A DNA stretch of 64,000 bases from Acytostelium subglobosum LB1 (Eukaryota; Evosea; Eumycetozoa; Acytosteliales; Acytosteliaceae), in the NCBI RefSeq assembly GCF_000787575.1, contig NW_012236504.1, positions 62,001 through 126,000 on the forward strand, given 5' to 3'. Shown in pieces: positions 34,315 through 47,089 of this stretch. The notes under the pieces were generated by a model. That model did no database searches. It had not been told where the DNA came from and saw nothing but the letters and a program-made list of their open reading frames with translations. Both the position numbers and the translations under genes were made by a program. The number at the start of each line of letters is the position of its first letter. Within the stretch, counting starts at the first letter, position 1.

Positions 34315-37300
34315 ATGATCAATATAAATACTATTACTACTGTCAATAATATTAATAATAATATTGAAGTGGATACTTCATCGTCATCCACTCTATCACA
34401 ACTACAACAACAACATTCACCACCAATGTATGAACAAGATACCAAGGAGCAGCAACTACAGCAACATCAGTTCACTTCAAGTTCAAGTAATGGTCATGGC
34501 ATCAACAATCAACTTCAAGTTGTATATGTCGATGACAGGAGTTATGAAGATGGTATCTCACCACTGAACAACAATACAGAACTATCAAGCATAAGTTCGG
34601 AAAGTGAAGATGCTGGTGGCACTGATGTGTTTGGTCCATTCGAGGCCCATCCACATCAACATCCTCAACATCAACACCAACAACAATATCAAGAACAAGA
34701 GCAAGAGCAGGAACAGGAACCAGAACATCAAGATGACACTCCAGTAATACCATTCACCGCGTTTATCGAGTCAAAGCATGAAAGACAAATGGACTTCTTA
34801 AATGAAGATCCTGTTACTGCTGCAGTTCAGACTGTGGAGCAGGAGCAGGAGAAGGAGGATGAGGAGAAGGGGATGGAAACATTGTCGATAAATGTGGTGG
34901 AGGATGCGGATGAGGACATCCCTGGCATGCATGACGCCCCTTCCGGTGTAATTAACGAGATATCCTCACCTGCTCCACAACCTACCCACCTCCCTCTACC
35001 ATTCATTGCCACACCAACAATAGCAATACTTCCAGATGACTTGGTCGATGAGCCTTTGACTCTATCAGTGGCCACACCATCTCCAGTGTCAATAGCATCA
35101 CCCTCACTACACATCCATCATGTCAGATCATTCTCCACGCCAACAGTCACCTCGCCACAGTCCACCTCTTCCACCAGCTCACAATCACCGACCACACCAA
35201 CATCTGCCGCCGCTGCCGCTGCCGGTGCCAAGCCCGGCTTCTTCAAGCGAATATTCCGACGCAGCGAATCAGTTTCACCAATCAAACCAATCACACCAAT
35301 CAAAGAGGACGGCGCACTTGGACATGAATCTGGATCGAGCAGTAATGGCACAAGTAAAGAGAGCAGTAGAGATGGCAAGGACAATCATGCCAGCGAAGGA
35401 TTCTTCAACACATTCACAAACCTGTTGTCATCGTCTCAGACAAAGTTGCCGAGTACGACGACGACAACGAGGTCAGCGCCACCAACACCACTCTTGGAAC
35501 AGACTATGGACGAGTTGGATAAGCGGTCATCAGTGATGGAGCCATTCTCATTGCAACAGACTGAACTATTCCCCACGGCAACACAAACGATCTCACCCTT
35601 GGGCGACGAGGCCCCAAAGGACTTTGCCAAGTTCATCGAGCTAAGTGAGCCCTACTCATACGAGTCATTCCTCGAGAAGTTGGATGCGGCGCCCTACTTC
35701 AAGTCATCGATAGACAGTTTCATCAGCAAGTTGAAGAACAGGAATGTGACCAACGATGACCTGCGCGAAGCACTGATGGACTTTAGCACCAATCTAATGC
35801 ACTCACTCAGCAACGATGCACAGTGGAAGCATGCCTCTGACGCTGAGATCCAATTCACCTCACTACATCTACAACAATACGTCATTGAGAAGATCTACGA
35901 CCATGTATTCCGCGCGACCGAAGACGAGGTGGAGAAGGATGACAAGCTGTCGTTGATGATCGAGCGGCTGCACTTTGTGCTGCCGGCGCATCTGGAGATC
36001 CCGTCGAGCAACTGCAACGAGCAGATGTGGCAGGAGGCTGGTCAGTACCTACAGAAGATCAACATCACCAAGAGCTGTCGACACAAGGTCATGTACATTG
36101 TAAAGTGTTGCAAGTCCATTCTTAGCAACCTGGCACTCACTAGTGGTGAGACACATGGTGCCGACTCCTTGCTTCCCCATCTCATCTACGTAGTACTTCG
36201 TACCAATCCCCAACATCTACAATCCAATGTCACGTAAGCACCCTAATGATTCAATCGTTACCAACTCGTCATACTCACTCACTCATACTTCCAACCTCCA
36301 ACTTCCAACTTCCAACTTCCAACTTCCACTTGGCAACACCAACAGGTTCATAAGCAAGTTCTCTGATTGTTCAGATTCTGAAGCTTTATATTATATGACA
36401 CAGTTGATATCTGTTATATACTTCATCGAGAATATCAAGGCAGAGTCACTAAAGATTGATAAGAAGGAGTATAATAAGCTGATGGGTGTGACGTCTTCGT
36501 CCAACAAGTCTTCCAAGAGGAATAGTCAGACCATCAGCAAGTCCACCTCCTCCACATCCATCGCTACATCAGACACATTGACATCTATATTGGAACAACA
36601 TCATCAACAACAAAAGGCACCAAGTCTATCAGCCACGGCCATAGCACCAGCAATAGTCGATAAGGTGGATACACAACAATCGAGACCGACAGTATTCGAT
36701 GATAGTGCATTGGCAACACTGGCAGAGATGTTCCCAGATTGTAACACGCAGTATCTAATCAACTGTATTGTATATATTGACAATAAGCATAAGGAGAAGC
36801 ATCCTGGCGCATCATTGGCACCGGCTCAACTGGTCAATCGTGTCACCAACATGATTGCCGAGCATCAAGGTTACCTCCAAGTCAACCAGACACTTCCATC
36901 ATCCTCTTCCTCATCATCAACAACAACAAAGAAGAGGCAAGCAAGTGGCCAGGGTGCAGAGCTTCTCAATCCAACTCCCTCATCATCAACATCATCATCC
37001 TCAAGCAGCAGCGCCAACACGAACAGTCAATACTACCAACAATTACTCGATCAAAAGGATAATGAGATAAGGAGGATGCAGGTGGTTAGCCAACTGGACA
37101 AGCAGGAGAATAAGGAGTTGAAACGTCGTGTGTTGGAACTTGAGGAGGAGAAGCAACAGCAGCAGACACGTCTGCGAAACAGCACGTCTGGCATCAACAA
37201 TGTAAATATGAACTGGCTGACGTTTGGCGCGACCAACCTCGATTCACTCAAGTACCCCGACATCCCTCAGTTGCTTGAACAATACAAACTCATGTACAGT

Positions 37301-37348
37301 GCGCTGCAACAGCAGCAGCAACAACAACAACATCAGCCAGGCGAGTGA
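34315..37348 (+). CDS. VPS9- and CUE-domain Rab5-type exchange factor, two exons
   Basis: Exons 34315-36233 and 36346-37348 encode 973 residues. The first ~440 residues are low complexity (Gln, Glu, Ser, Thr, Pro) with a basic patch, 'PGFFKRIFRRSESVSP'. A helical bundle ('YFKSSIDSFISKLKNRN') and VPS9 domain follow: 'SLMIERLHFVLPAHLEIPSS', 'KSCRHKVMYIVKCCKSIL', 'GADSLLPHLIYVVLRTNPQH', finishing in exon 2 with 'SEALYYMTQLISVIYFI'. A CUE ubiquitin-binding domain lies at about 755-800 ('ALATLAEMFPDCNTQYLINC'). A C-terminal coiled coil ends in poly-Gln. The VPS9-CUE order is that of yeast Vps9, which activates Rab5/Vps21 on endosomes. The intron holds a period-7 'caacttc' repeat (about 36290-36330). 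Confidence 0.9.
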
Positions 37349-37446
37349 TCAACCAATCATTGAATAAACAATGGACATCAATCCTCCCCTCTTTCTTTGT
37401 TGTGTATATATTATCGATTGCTTTATGGGACGACGACATTGATTGA

Positions 37447-39156
37447 TTAGAGGGTGTTTCTGATCTTCAAGTCCTTTGTGATGCGGAAGTACTCCTCGAC
37501 GTTCTTTCTCTTCAGATAGTTGAGCATGGACTTCCTCTGGGACTGCAGCAGCATTATCCTGCGCTTGGCCAGGTTGTCCTTCCTGTTCTTCGAGACGTGT
37601 GCCTCGAGGTATTTGATGCGCTCGGTGAAGATTGCGATTTGTACAGAGGCGGATCCAGTGTCGGCCTCGTCGTTGCCGTACTTTTGCACGCACACCTGGC
37701 GACGATAGGCGTTGATCTCGCCCTGGTCGGCGTTACGGAACGACAGGAACTCCCTGAGCTTGGGATGCAGGATGGCTGCCTCCTCTGGCGTGACGCCAAA
37801 GCGGTACACACTCCTCAAGTCCTCAGGGATCTGGCTCTGCTCTCCAAAGTTGGTCTCGCCACTCGTAACCAATTGCTCTGGCTGCATTGCAGGGTAGATC
37901 TTGGCGTACCACTCTGGGAAGTTGTACCAGACTCCAAGGTTGGTGAAGAATCCCTATGTTGTTGTTGTTGGATGGAGGTGTAAGTGGTATGGCTAGGGTA
38001 TGGGTCGGAGTGGAACTATCCCACTCCCAATCAATAACATTGAATGGAATCTTACCAATGGTGTATGAGTGTAGTCGACCCATTGCTTAACTTTCTGTGG
38101 ATAGAGGTTGTAATACTTGAGGAAACCCTTTGGATCCTTGGCCTGATGTTGGTACTCGACAGGCCTCGTCAGGTCCACGTCGGGATATATCTCGCGCTCA
38201 TCGGGGCCATCAAAGCCCTCCAACTTGAGCAGACGCTCTTTGGCATCATCGGCCTCCTTTTGTTGCTCGTTGGCCAGGACCGTGCTGGGCTGCAATATCT
38301 GTTTCTGTGCGTCGGTGAACAACTTGTCGAGGTAGGCGGGCAGTGCGTCCGACTTGATCAGCTTGAGCATGTTGTCGTATTGCTCCTGCTGCAGTGTGGA
38401 CGTGGCAAAGTGCTCGTCGGCGCTGTTGCCCTGCTCGATGTACTGTCTGTCGTGGAAGGACAGCTCGGCCTCGCGGCTGGCGGGCTGCTGGTCGGCGTCG
38501 GCAGAGAACTTAAACTTCTGGTCGAACTTCTCCTGGAAGGTCGCCGCGTCCGTCGTGTTGTACACCTGCACCAGGTTGACGAGGTCGACGATCATGCCCG
38601 TCTGGCGGATGTGCTTGACGTATGGGTGACGCTCAAAGTACATCCTGACGATCTTGTTCTGCTCAGGCGTCATCGATTCGATCGTGTTGTGCTCCTTGAT
38701 GAACGCTTCGATGCTGGGCACGCCCAGCTTGAGCGAGTACTCTGTGTTGAGTGTGTCGAGCTTGATCTTCATGTTCTCGTCCGAGTCGATGTTGAACGTT
38801 GACTTGATGTCGCTGATCAACAGGTTGACGTACTTCTTGCCCTCGTCGTATCGCAGCAGCTGCTCCAGCATCTTCATCGTGTCGTGCTGATCGCTCACAT
38901 TGATGTTCTCCACGCCAAACTTCTCGAGCATCTGAGGGTCGAGGCTGATTCCCTTCTCCGTGATTGGAACATTGAGTTCCTTTGAAATCAAGTCAAAGTC
39001 AATTGGTGCATCATCCTTTGGGAAGAATGGCATCTTTGGTGGTGCCATTGTTGTCTTCTTATCATCAGATGTAGTCGTCATGTATCTAATATTGTTCTTG
39101 TTGTTGTTGTTGATCATATTGCTGTTTGGTGTTATGAATGACACTGGTCCTGTTTG

Positions 39157-39190
<34 letters not shown>

Positions 39191-39330
39191 AGTCGGAGTC
39201 CTAGTCGCTGTCTGTGTAGCCTCAGTCGCACTCGTTGTGGATTGGACATACCATGGTTCCACGCAGCAGCAGACAAGAATGATCGGGTAGACACAGAGGC
39301 CTGTGCCGATCTTCTTAATATATTCAACAT
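37447..39330 (-). CDS. mrps15: Mitochondrial ribosomal protein uS15m with long N-terminal extension, three exons
   Basis: Exons 39330-39252, 39149-38056 and 37953-37447 encode 559 residues. The start ('MLNILRRSAQASVSTRSFLS') is an Arg/Ser-rich mitochondrial presequence. The C-terminal ~100 residues are a clear uS15 domain: 'DTGSASVQIAIFTERIKYLE', 'KDNLAKRRIMLLQSQRKSML', 'NYLKRKNVEEYFRITKDLKI'. Between them lie ~400 helical, charged residues I do not recognise. uS15 binds the small-subunit rRNA central domain. Human uS15m has about 257 residues, so this form is roughly twice the usual length. Exon phases (1, then 0) keep the frame and exon 3 starts 'GFFTNLGVWYNFPEWY'. The gene diverges from ribophorin II. 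Confidence 0.88.
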
Positions 39331-39798
39331 TGTCTGTTGTCTGTTGTACTTGTTTAGAGTGCTGTGTATGATCGATCAAACAAATACAATGCTTTATGTT
39401 TGTGGTCGTCTTGTCTCTCTCACACTACTGTGCTTTTGTTTTTTATCGTTTTGCATGCATTGATCAGATGTAACGAGACTTTAGAACTTCGTTATTGATC
39501 AATGGTTGTCAAAAAAGTCAACACACAATCAGAAGGACCTTGAAAAAAATTAATCAAATTGATAATTTGATCATCAGGCACTCACACAGCCCCAAGGTAA
39601 TTGAACATCTCTGAGTTGCACCCCTCTGAGATCACGCATGTTCATCAACTCATAATAAAGCTTGACTGCGCGCAGACAGACAGATACAGATATATATATT
39701 ATACATAAACACAATGTGTATGTTTAGTTCTTGGAGTCATTCATTGTGGACATGACTTGGCATGACTTGACATGATGATCATATGACCTTCGCGACTG
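39331..39798. other. Divergent promoter, uS15m / ribophorin II
   Basis: 468 bases without a gene, containing AT-rich patches and a (GACA)/(TATA) run at about 39675-39705. The sequence just before the ribophorin II signal peptide (near 39835-39862) looks like an untranslated leader, which bears on where that protein really starts. Confidence 0.4.
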
Positions 39799-41884
39799 AT
39801 GACTCACTCACTCATACAACCTCATCAACTCTATCAATCAATCATAACAGATAACAAACAAAGTAAATATAGACATTCATTGTCATTGCTGGCTATTGTG
39901 GCTTTGACAGTGTTGAGCTCAGTCGCATTGATGACTGAGGCTGCAAAGGCACCATTGTCAAAGCTTGACATCCACTTTTAATGCACAGGATAAGACTGTG
40001 TTGAAGACATTTGTAGAGTCACAGCGTCAAGGCAATGGCTTATTCAATGGCGAACTCAAGGACACGTTCCACGCCGTCGGCGCCTTGGCCCGTCTCGGCA
40101 TCACCATCAACCACGACTCTACTCTCTGCAACGATGTGCGCACATTGATCGCCCAACGCAGCTCCGACATTGAGAGCATCTTTTACGGTGTCTCCATCCT
40201 GGCTGACCTCAAGTGTCTGGCCGCCAACCCCGTGCCATTCACCCAGCTGAGCCCCGCCATCACCAAGGCTCTCGACAGCGGCTCGCTGCAGCAGCTGGCC
40301 GACGCCGTCAACGTCATCTTCTCGTACATTGATGCCAAGGTCAAGGTGGACTACGACATCAAGCAGCTGGAGCCAGTGGCCGACCGTTTGGTCTCGCTCA
40401 TGGACCTGGACGGTGAGTTCAAGTCAGAGGCCGCCGACGAGCAGGCATCCATCACCAACAACGGTGTTGCATACTTCACTCTGTCGCGTCTCTCTTACCG
40501 TCTCAACTCGCCAGCCGTCACCAAGCTCGTCGAGAAGGTCGTCGCCAAGTTGCCCAGCATCGTCGATCAGGGTGACGAGTCCCCCTCCGACTTCCACTGG
40601 GTCAACCTTGCCACCACCTCGAGCATTCTTCGTGGCATTGTCTCGTTGACATCACAGAGCGAAAAGGTCATGGCAATGATGCAGCCATCGCACATCCAGA
40701 GAATCGGAAACTACTTCTTGAAATTCAAGCAGCCATCCTCGTTGGCTGACGCATTCAACCTGGTCATTGGTCTCAAGGCCTGTCAAAAGAACATCATCGG
40801 ACAGCCACTCTCAGTGCAGCTCGAGAACAACATCTTCTCCTCGGCCAAGACCACACCCGTTGCACTGACTGTGCGCGACATCTTTGACCAGGACGTCACC
40901 TCCGATGTCACCATCAACAAGCTGGTCCTCTCGACCGCTCGCTCCAACTCCCTTCTCTCGGGTAAGGCTCTCGGAGCCCCCAAGAATGGCGTGTACTCCA
41001 CCGACTTGACCGACCTTAAGCTCGGCTCCTACGTCCTTGACCTCAAGGTCGTCCCAACTGGTGAGAACTTCAACACTTTCACCGTGTCGCGCACCTTCAC
41101 CATCACCGGCGCCGTCAGCGTCACCGACTTCAAGCTCGTCGTCGCCGAGACCAAGGACGCCCTGGCCAAGTCCAAGACTGTTTACAACGTGGACTACATG
41201 AAGCAGTTGCCCGAGCTCGTTGTCATTCCCGCCAAGTCGGTCGGCCAGATCTCCTTCCGCGTCGTCAGTTCGACAGGAGTTGCATTCAACGCCCAGCAGG
41301 TCGGAATTAGATTCTCCTCGCCAATCGCTGAGACCGTCGTCCAGGCCATCTTCAACGCCGAGACCTACACCTACCTCATCAGCAAGGATATGGGCAAGCT
41401 GGTTGGATTCAACTCGGGCGACTACCAAGTCACCTTGATCGTTGGCGACCACTCCATCACCCCACTCACCTGGAACGTTGGTAAGGTCCAGCTTGCCTTT
41501 GCCGGCAAGCCAGTGCCCACCACTCGTTTCCCAGAGCACAAGCCAATCAGCCATGTGTTCCGCCAGCCCGAGGCACGTCCAAAGGAGATCGTGTCCCAGG
41601 TCTTCACCCTCATCGTCTTGGCCCCAGCCCTCATCTTCTTGCTCGGTCTCCCAATCGTTGGCGTCAACGTCAGCCTCCCCACTGGCATGGGCTTCATCTA
41701 CACCACTGCCTTTGTCGGATGCATTGCCGCCGTCGCTCTGTTGATCATCACCTACTGGCTCTCGATGACCATGGTCGTCACTCTCCAATACCTCGGTGTA
41801 CTTTTAATCCCAACCGTCTTCTTTGGACAGAAGACCTTGTCATACTATGCCCAAGAGAGACTGACAAAGATCAAGAGAGACTAA
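39799..41884 (+). CDS. rpn2: Ribophorin II (OST subunit Swp1/RPN2), with apparent frameshift
   Basis: The product has ~690 residues. From 39965 the frame is open to 41884 and matches ribophorin II: an N-terminal solenoid, beta domains, the family segment 'HVFRQPEARPKEIVSQVFTL' (human '[20 protein letters not shown]'), and C-terminal membrane helices ending 'YYAQERLTKIKRD'. The signal peptide ('HSLSLLAIVALTVLSSVAL') lies in another frame, starting 39799. The two frames overlap near 39979, where one extra C in 'catccac' would explain the shift; no intron fits. The only upstream in-frame ATG (39799) gives an unusually long n-region, so the true start is unsure. The protein is part of the oligosaccharyltransferase that N-glycosylates proteins in the ER. 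Codon use is strongly biased towards C-ending codons, as in highly expressed genes. Confidence 0.85.
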
Positions 41885-42021
41885 ATACTCCCAAGCCCAT
41901 CCCCTTTGCGTCCCTCCAACATACTACCAAACAACCATCCAACATCACAATAGACAACTCCTTAATAAACTACCCCATTATGACTATAAATATATATATC
42001 CATGGATTCATTCCAATCCAA

Positions 42022-45000
42022 TCAATATATTGATGCAGCTGCAACTTCGTCATCATCATACTCTGATGGTCGCATTGGATCGACAACCTTGAACTCATCT
42101 GGAACTGTTACCGACTCTAATGGTGGCCACATGGTTTCGACAAGTTCGTGGACCGCTGGCTCCAGCCATGCAAGGTACTCCTTGAGCAGGAATTGAGGAT
42201 CGTCGAACCACTTCTGTACCAGCTTGGCTTTGGTGTTGATGTCATTGTTTGTTAGCTTGTCAACAAGGTTATGTACCTTGCTCTGAGTGTTAGGCAATAC
42301 AATCATGTTGGGTCTCGTGTTGAGAAGTGGCTAATGGAAGTTGAGATGTTAGGGTATGATTGTAGATTATTCGACTCATTAACGAACTTACAACTAAGTA
42401 CAATAATGGAGAGAAGACTGCACCGTCTAACAGGGCTTTGGCAAAATATCGACAGGCCTCCTTGGAGCTTGGATGATCGATTGACATCATGGGTAACTCC
42501 CAACAATGTGGACCAAATGATGGCTTGACATAACAGATGACCTTGTCCTTCTTGGAGGAGTACTTGGGCATTGGCATCTCCAGAGGCTTGAACTCGGCAC
42601 ACAATGGCTTGCCAAGTGCGGCCAACCATGCTGGGTTGACCTCGGTCAGCAGCTTCATGTATGGCTTGGACGTCTCGATAATGTCACAGAATGTAACAAA
42701 CTCTGGAGTGGTCTTGCCCAGCTTGGATGAGGGATGAATGTAGATTGATACATTGTTTGTACATGCTTGATACTCTGCTTGGGTGTGTGCTGTGCCATGC
42801 TCGTATATCCTCGCCACCTGATCAATTAGACCTGCTGTGATTACCTGCTTGATGTACAGCTCCTGGGTGGCATTGGGTGGTGCCATGGGCTTGTCAATCG
42901 ACGCTGGCTGTGTGGCGTTATCAGTTTGGAATGCCTCGTCTTCAAAGATTCCATTGACAATCTCTGTGAGCTGGCAACGCAGCTTGTATATCTCGCCCAT
43001 GGACTTGGGATTGAGGAATTGATTGGAGCAGAACGTGTCTACAGACTTTGGATTCTTCTTCATCTGGAAGTCATATGCACCAACCGCCTTGAGTATGGTC
43101 AGGATATCGCTGTCCTTGTTTGTCCATTTTCGCTGACTGTTCATTATCCTCTGATTCTTCTTCCTTCTCTCCTCCTTGTCCTTCTCCTCCTGCTCCTTGG
43201 CACTGACATCACCCTCGATCAATGGTGGCTGACCCTGACCATCCTCACCCTCATCCTCGAGGTCACCCTCGACGACGAATGGGTTCTTCACAGTGAGGAT
43301 ACCGACGATGGCGATGATGTATGGCAGACATCCATGCTGGCGACCAAGTAGCAACATCTTGGAGAATCTTGGGCTGACTGGGAACATTGACATGAGCTTG
43401 CCCAGCTCGGAGACTGCATAGTTGGGCTTCTCCAAAGCGCCAAGGTATGATAGCATCCTCAGTCCATTCTTGAGTGATGTCTCCTCGGGTGGAGTGGGGA
43501 ATGGGAACTTGGGGATGTTGTGAATGCCCATGCTCTTCATCTGGAGTATCATGCCCTCGATAGGGATCATCATGATCTCAGGCTTGGAGAACTGCTCAAA
43601 GTGATCGTTGTAGACGGCTGATGAGTAGATGCGATAGCAATGGCCTGGTCCAGTACGACCGGCACGACCAGCACGTTGGTCGGCACTGGCCTTTGAAGTC
43701 CAGTTGACGTCGAAGCTTGAGATACCATTGTCCTTGTTGTAGTGTCTGCCCTTCACACGACCAGTGTCCACGACGTACTTGATGTTTGGAATGGTGAGTG
43801 AAGTCTCTGCCAGGTTGGTAGCCACGACCACCAGACGCGAGCCCAATGGTGGAGTTTGGAACACTCTCATCTGTTTGGCCGTTGGTAAGTTTGAGAATAG
43901 AGGGAGGACGTATAATGGGCCAATGACCTTCTTCTCTTCCTTCTCTCCATCTTCGGTCTCATCGGCCTCGTCTTCCTCTGCCTTGGCCTCGTTGTCCTCA
44001 TTGTCTGACTCTACCTCCACGTCTGAATCATTGACAACCTCGAGCTCCTCGTCATCGTTGGCGGGCTCGTCGTCCTCTTCGTCATCAAATTCCTGATCGT
44101 CATCAATCTGATTCTCTGCCGAGTCTGCATCACCATAGAGATGGAATGCGCTGCTTGTATCCTGTTGCTGCTCAGTGCCCTCCTCGTCCTTGAACTCCTG
44201 CTCCAGCTTCTCTTTGGCATCGTGGAAACTCTTGTTCACGCTGTGCATGGGATGTGCGCGCCTCAGCTTGGCGCAGAGATGCTCGACCTCTTGGCGTCCA
44301 GTGACAAACACCAAAACTCCACCAGATGGCAATATCCTGTGAATCTTGAGCACCTTCTTGTAGGCCTCATCGACATAGTTCTGCAGGACTGTCTTCTTGT
44401 TGAAGTGAATGGTGACGGGGAATTGACGCGTGGGGATGTTGATGACGGGCGGGATCTTGTTGAACAGGTTGGCGTTGTTTGTAAAGTCCTCGACACGCAG
44501 CGTGGCACTCATGATCACCAACTTGAGCGGCGTGATCTTCTCGCCCTCCTTCTTCTTGTTCCAACGCTGCCACATCTTCTTGCGCATTGGCACAATCCTG
44601 GATAGCAGGCCAATCAAGATGTCTGTGTTGAGATTGCGCTCGTGCGCCTCATCGATGATGATGCAGGAGTACTGCAGCAGCAAGAAGTCGGTCTGGACCT
44701 CACGCAGCAGGATACCATCTGTCATGAACTTGACCTTGTTCACCTTGATGTCCAACTGCTTGTCGTAACGGATCTGATAGCCGACCTCCTTTCCAAAGTC
44801 GACGTTGAGCTCGTGTGCCACACGCTTGGCTGTGCTGACGGCGGCCACTCTTCTGGGCTGAGTGACACCGATGAGACCGGGGAAGTCGCTGTCTGGATGT
44901 GCGAATCCCGTCTCATACAAGAACTGAGGTACCTGTGTGGTCTTTCCTGATCCAGTCTCACCACAAATGATCACTACATCATTCTCCTTGATCTTCTCCA

Positions 45001-46490
45001 CAATGTTATGTTCCTCCATCATGATTGGCAATTGTTCTCTCGACTCTACCACCTCTGGCAGACGTTCAACAGGAACATGGAACACCTGGAATTGATTGAT
45101 AATTGAGTGATAGTGTGAGTGATTGACGAGTGAGTGATTGAAATATTGACGAGTGATTGGTTGAGTGATTGGTTCCACACATACATTGTACTTGATCTTC
45201 TCTTGAGTATCTTCGTCAATGTTGAATAGCTGCTCCTCCAATATCTCTGCTCCAGTTGGATCTGCGTATATGATCTCACGCTCTTGCTCCTCTTGCTTGC
45301 CAAACTCATCGATTGTAATGTTATATCTATCTTTCTCCTCCATGTTGGTTGTTGATGGAGTATCCGCCATCTCTTTATCTGATGTCTTTGCTGTCGTAGT
45401 AGTTGTCGTCGTAGTCGTAGTCTTAGCTGTAGTCGATGTTGTGTCCATTTGGTCCACATTGTGTGAAGATGTTGTTGCCTTTGTAAGAGGAGTAGATACC
45501 TCCTTCTTTGTCCTCTTAACATTGGTCTTTGTTGTTGCCTCATTGCTTGTATCCTTTCGCTTCTTGTTATCAGTCTCCAACTCTGCTGGCGAGGTGACCT
45601 TCTCCTTGTCCTCCTTCTCCTCCACTTTGTTCGCGGACTCTTTCGCATCTTCGCCCTTGCTGTCATTGTTTCCAATATTGCCTTTCAGATTGACAGTTGT
45701 CTCGTCTTCGCTGCCATCCATCTCTTGGTCATCGTCGACATCGACGCGATGCATTCTCTTTGACTTGAGGTTGTTGCTCACCAGACTCTCATCTTGGTAC
45801 TCCTCAAAGTCATTGTCAATCTGCTCCTGTGACCAGAAGAAGTACTTCTTCTTCGACTTCTCCTCTCTCTTTTGTTCGGGCTGCTTCTTTGGCCTCAGAC
45901 TCTTTGTCTTCTTTGGTAGATCGTCCTTCACAATCCTGTCATCCTCCTCTGGCACATCTGTCTTTGTATCGACCACAGCAGCAGGTGGCTTCCTTGTGGA
46001 AAAGAATGATGGCATTGCCACAGGAGTCTTTGCTTTTTGTATCTCTTGTTGATCATCCTCATCAAGTTCATCCATATCGTGTTCCTCTGCTACTACAGTG
46101 GCATCCTTAACCTTCCTATGAAACCTATCCTCTGGCAAGTTTGATACATTGAGCTTCTCCTCAATCTCCACACGTTCCTTTGCCTGCTTGTTTGTCTCTT
46201 TCTTTCCAAGTGTTGCCGTTGACTTTAGTAGCTGTCGCTTGTCATCAGACATTGAGTTTGTCCTGGGATGGGTGGAGTTGGGAAAAGGAGGCAGAGTCCA
46301 AGTGTCAATGTTGTACCAATATCTAATGGGATGTACTCGTGAGTACATACAGCAACTGATTGATCAGGTCCTTTCTCTCGGCATGTTTATCAATCTTCTT
46401 TTTGATCGATTGTTTTAGTCTTTGTTCTCGAGAAGGTTTATTAGCCTTCTCTTTCTGTTGTGCCCTCCTCAAAGGCAATGGAGCAGACAT
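42022..46490 (-). CDS. dhx37: DEAH-box RNA helicase DHX37/Ecm16-like, four exons
   Basis: Exons 46490-46351, 46262-45185, 45085-42392 and 42330-42022 encode 1406 residues. The first ~410 are charged and low complexity with Lys-rich nuclear signals. Helicase motifs: I 'GETGSGKTTQVPQF', Ia 'TQPRRVAAVS', II 'DEAH' in 'CIIIDEAHERNLNTD', III 'SATLRVEDF', V 'ATNLAETSLTIPN', VI 'QRAGRAGRTGPGHCYR'. Domain 2 is interrupted by a ~100-residue acidic insert. An HA2/ratchet region and OB-fold follow. 'LVFVTGRQEVEHLC' and the DHX37-like acidic insert point to Ecm16/Dhr1, which releases U3 snoRNA during small-subunit assembly in the nucleolus. The last exon encodes the C-terminal tail. It diverges from WDR82. 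Confidence 0.9.
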
Positions 46491-47089
46491 ATCTCTCTAT
46501 TATTATATGTATGTAAATATATCCAAATCTCAAATGCCCCTTTCAAAGTTAATTGGTTGTAGTCAGCTCAACTAACTTTCGTTCGTTTTTCATGAACCAA
46601 AGAAGTGTATTTTTGAAATATTTGTTTAATTTATTATCTCTTTGTATCATATCTTGGATATCTATAACTACCATCTATAGAGATAATAGTATATTGTTAT
46701 TCAACATATTAATGGAGCTCCATGGTGAACGAGTAATTGATTGTTAAATGTTAAACCACAACAAACAAAAAATCAATCAATCAAACGTTTACCCTACACT
46801 AACTTAGAGAAGTGATCACTTCACTCGTCATTGTTATTAACGATAGGACATTAGAACGAAATCAATCAAATTGACGCGGAGTGGTAAGATGGGTGAGTGT
46901 TCTTCCCTAAAGTGATCAATACACACGAAAATAGAAAGGTGAAGTTGAACACACTTGAAGAATGAGTGGGCAAGGAAAAAGCATAAGAGTCCGTTCAAAC
47001 ATCTCAACAGATCCATTGCAATCAAGTTCTACAACTCTCTGCATTCATTAACATTGTATAACAACAACATATAATCTATATAAACATAA
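46491..47089. other. Divergent promoter, DHX37 / WDR82
   Basis: About 600 bases, AT-rich near both starts and without a supported gene. An open frame at 46837-47025 on the minus strand is hydrophobic and Cys-rich but unlike any family and is not annotated. Confidence 0.4.

Noticed and set aside
40811-41788. Long antisense open frame (325 codons) across ribophorin II
   Set aside because: Mirror of the strongly biased codons of the sense gene; its Gly/Asp/Val-rich product resembles nothing and has no start context. Similar antisense frames at 23849-24883 and 38044-38802 were dropped for the same reason.
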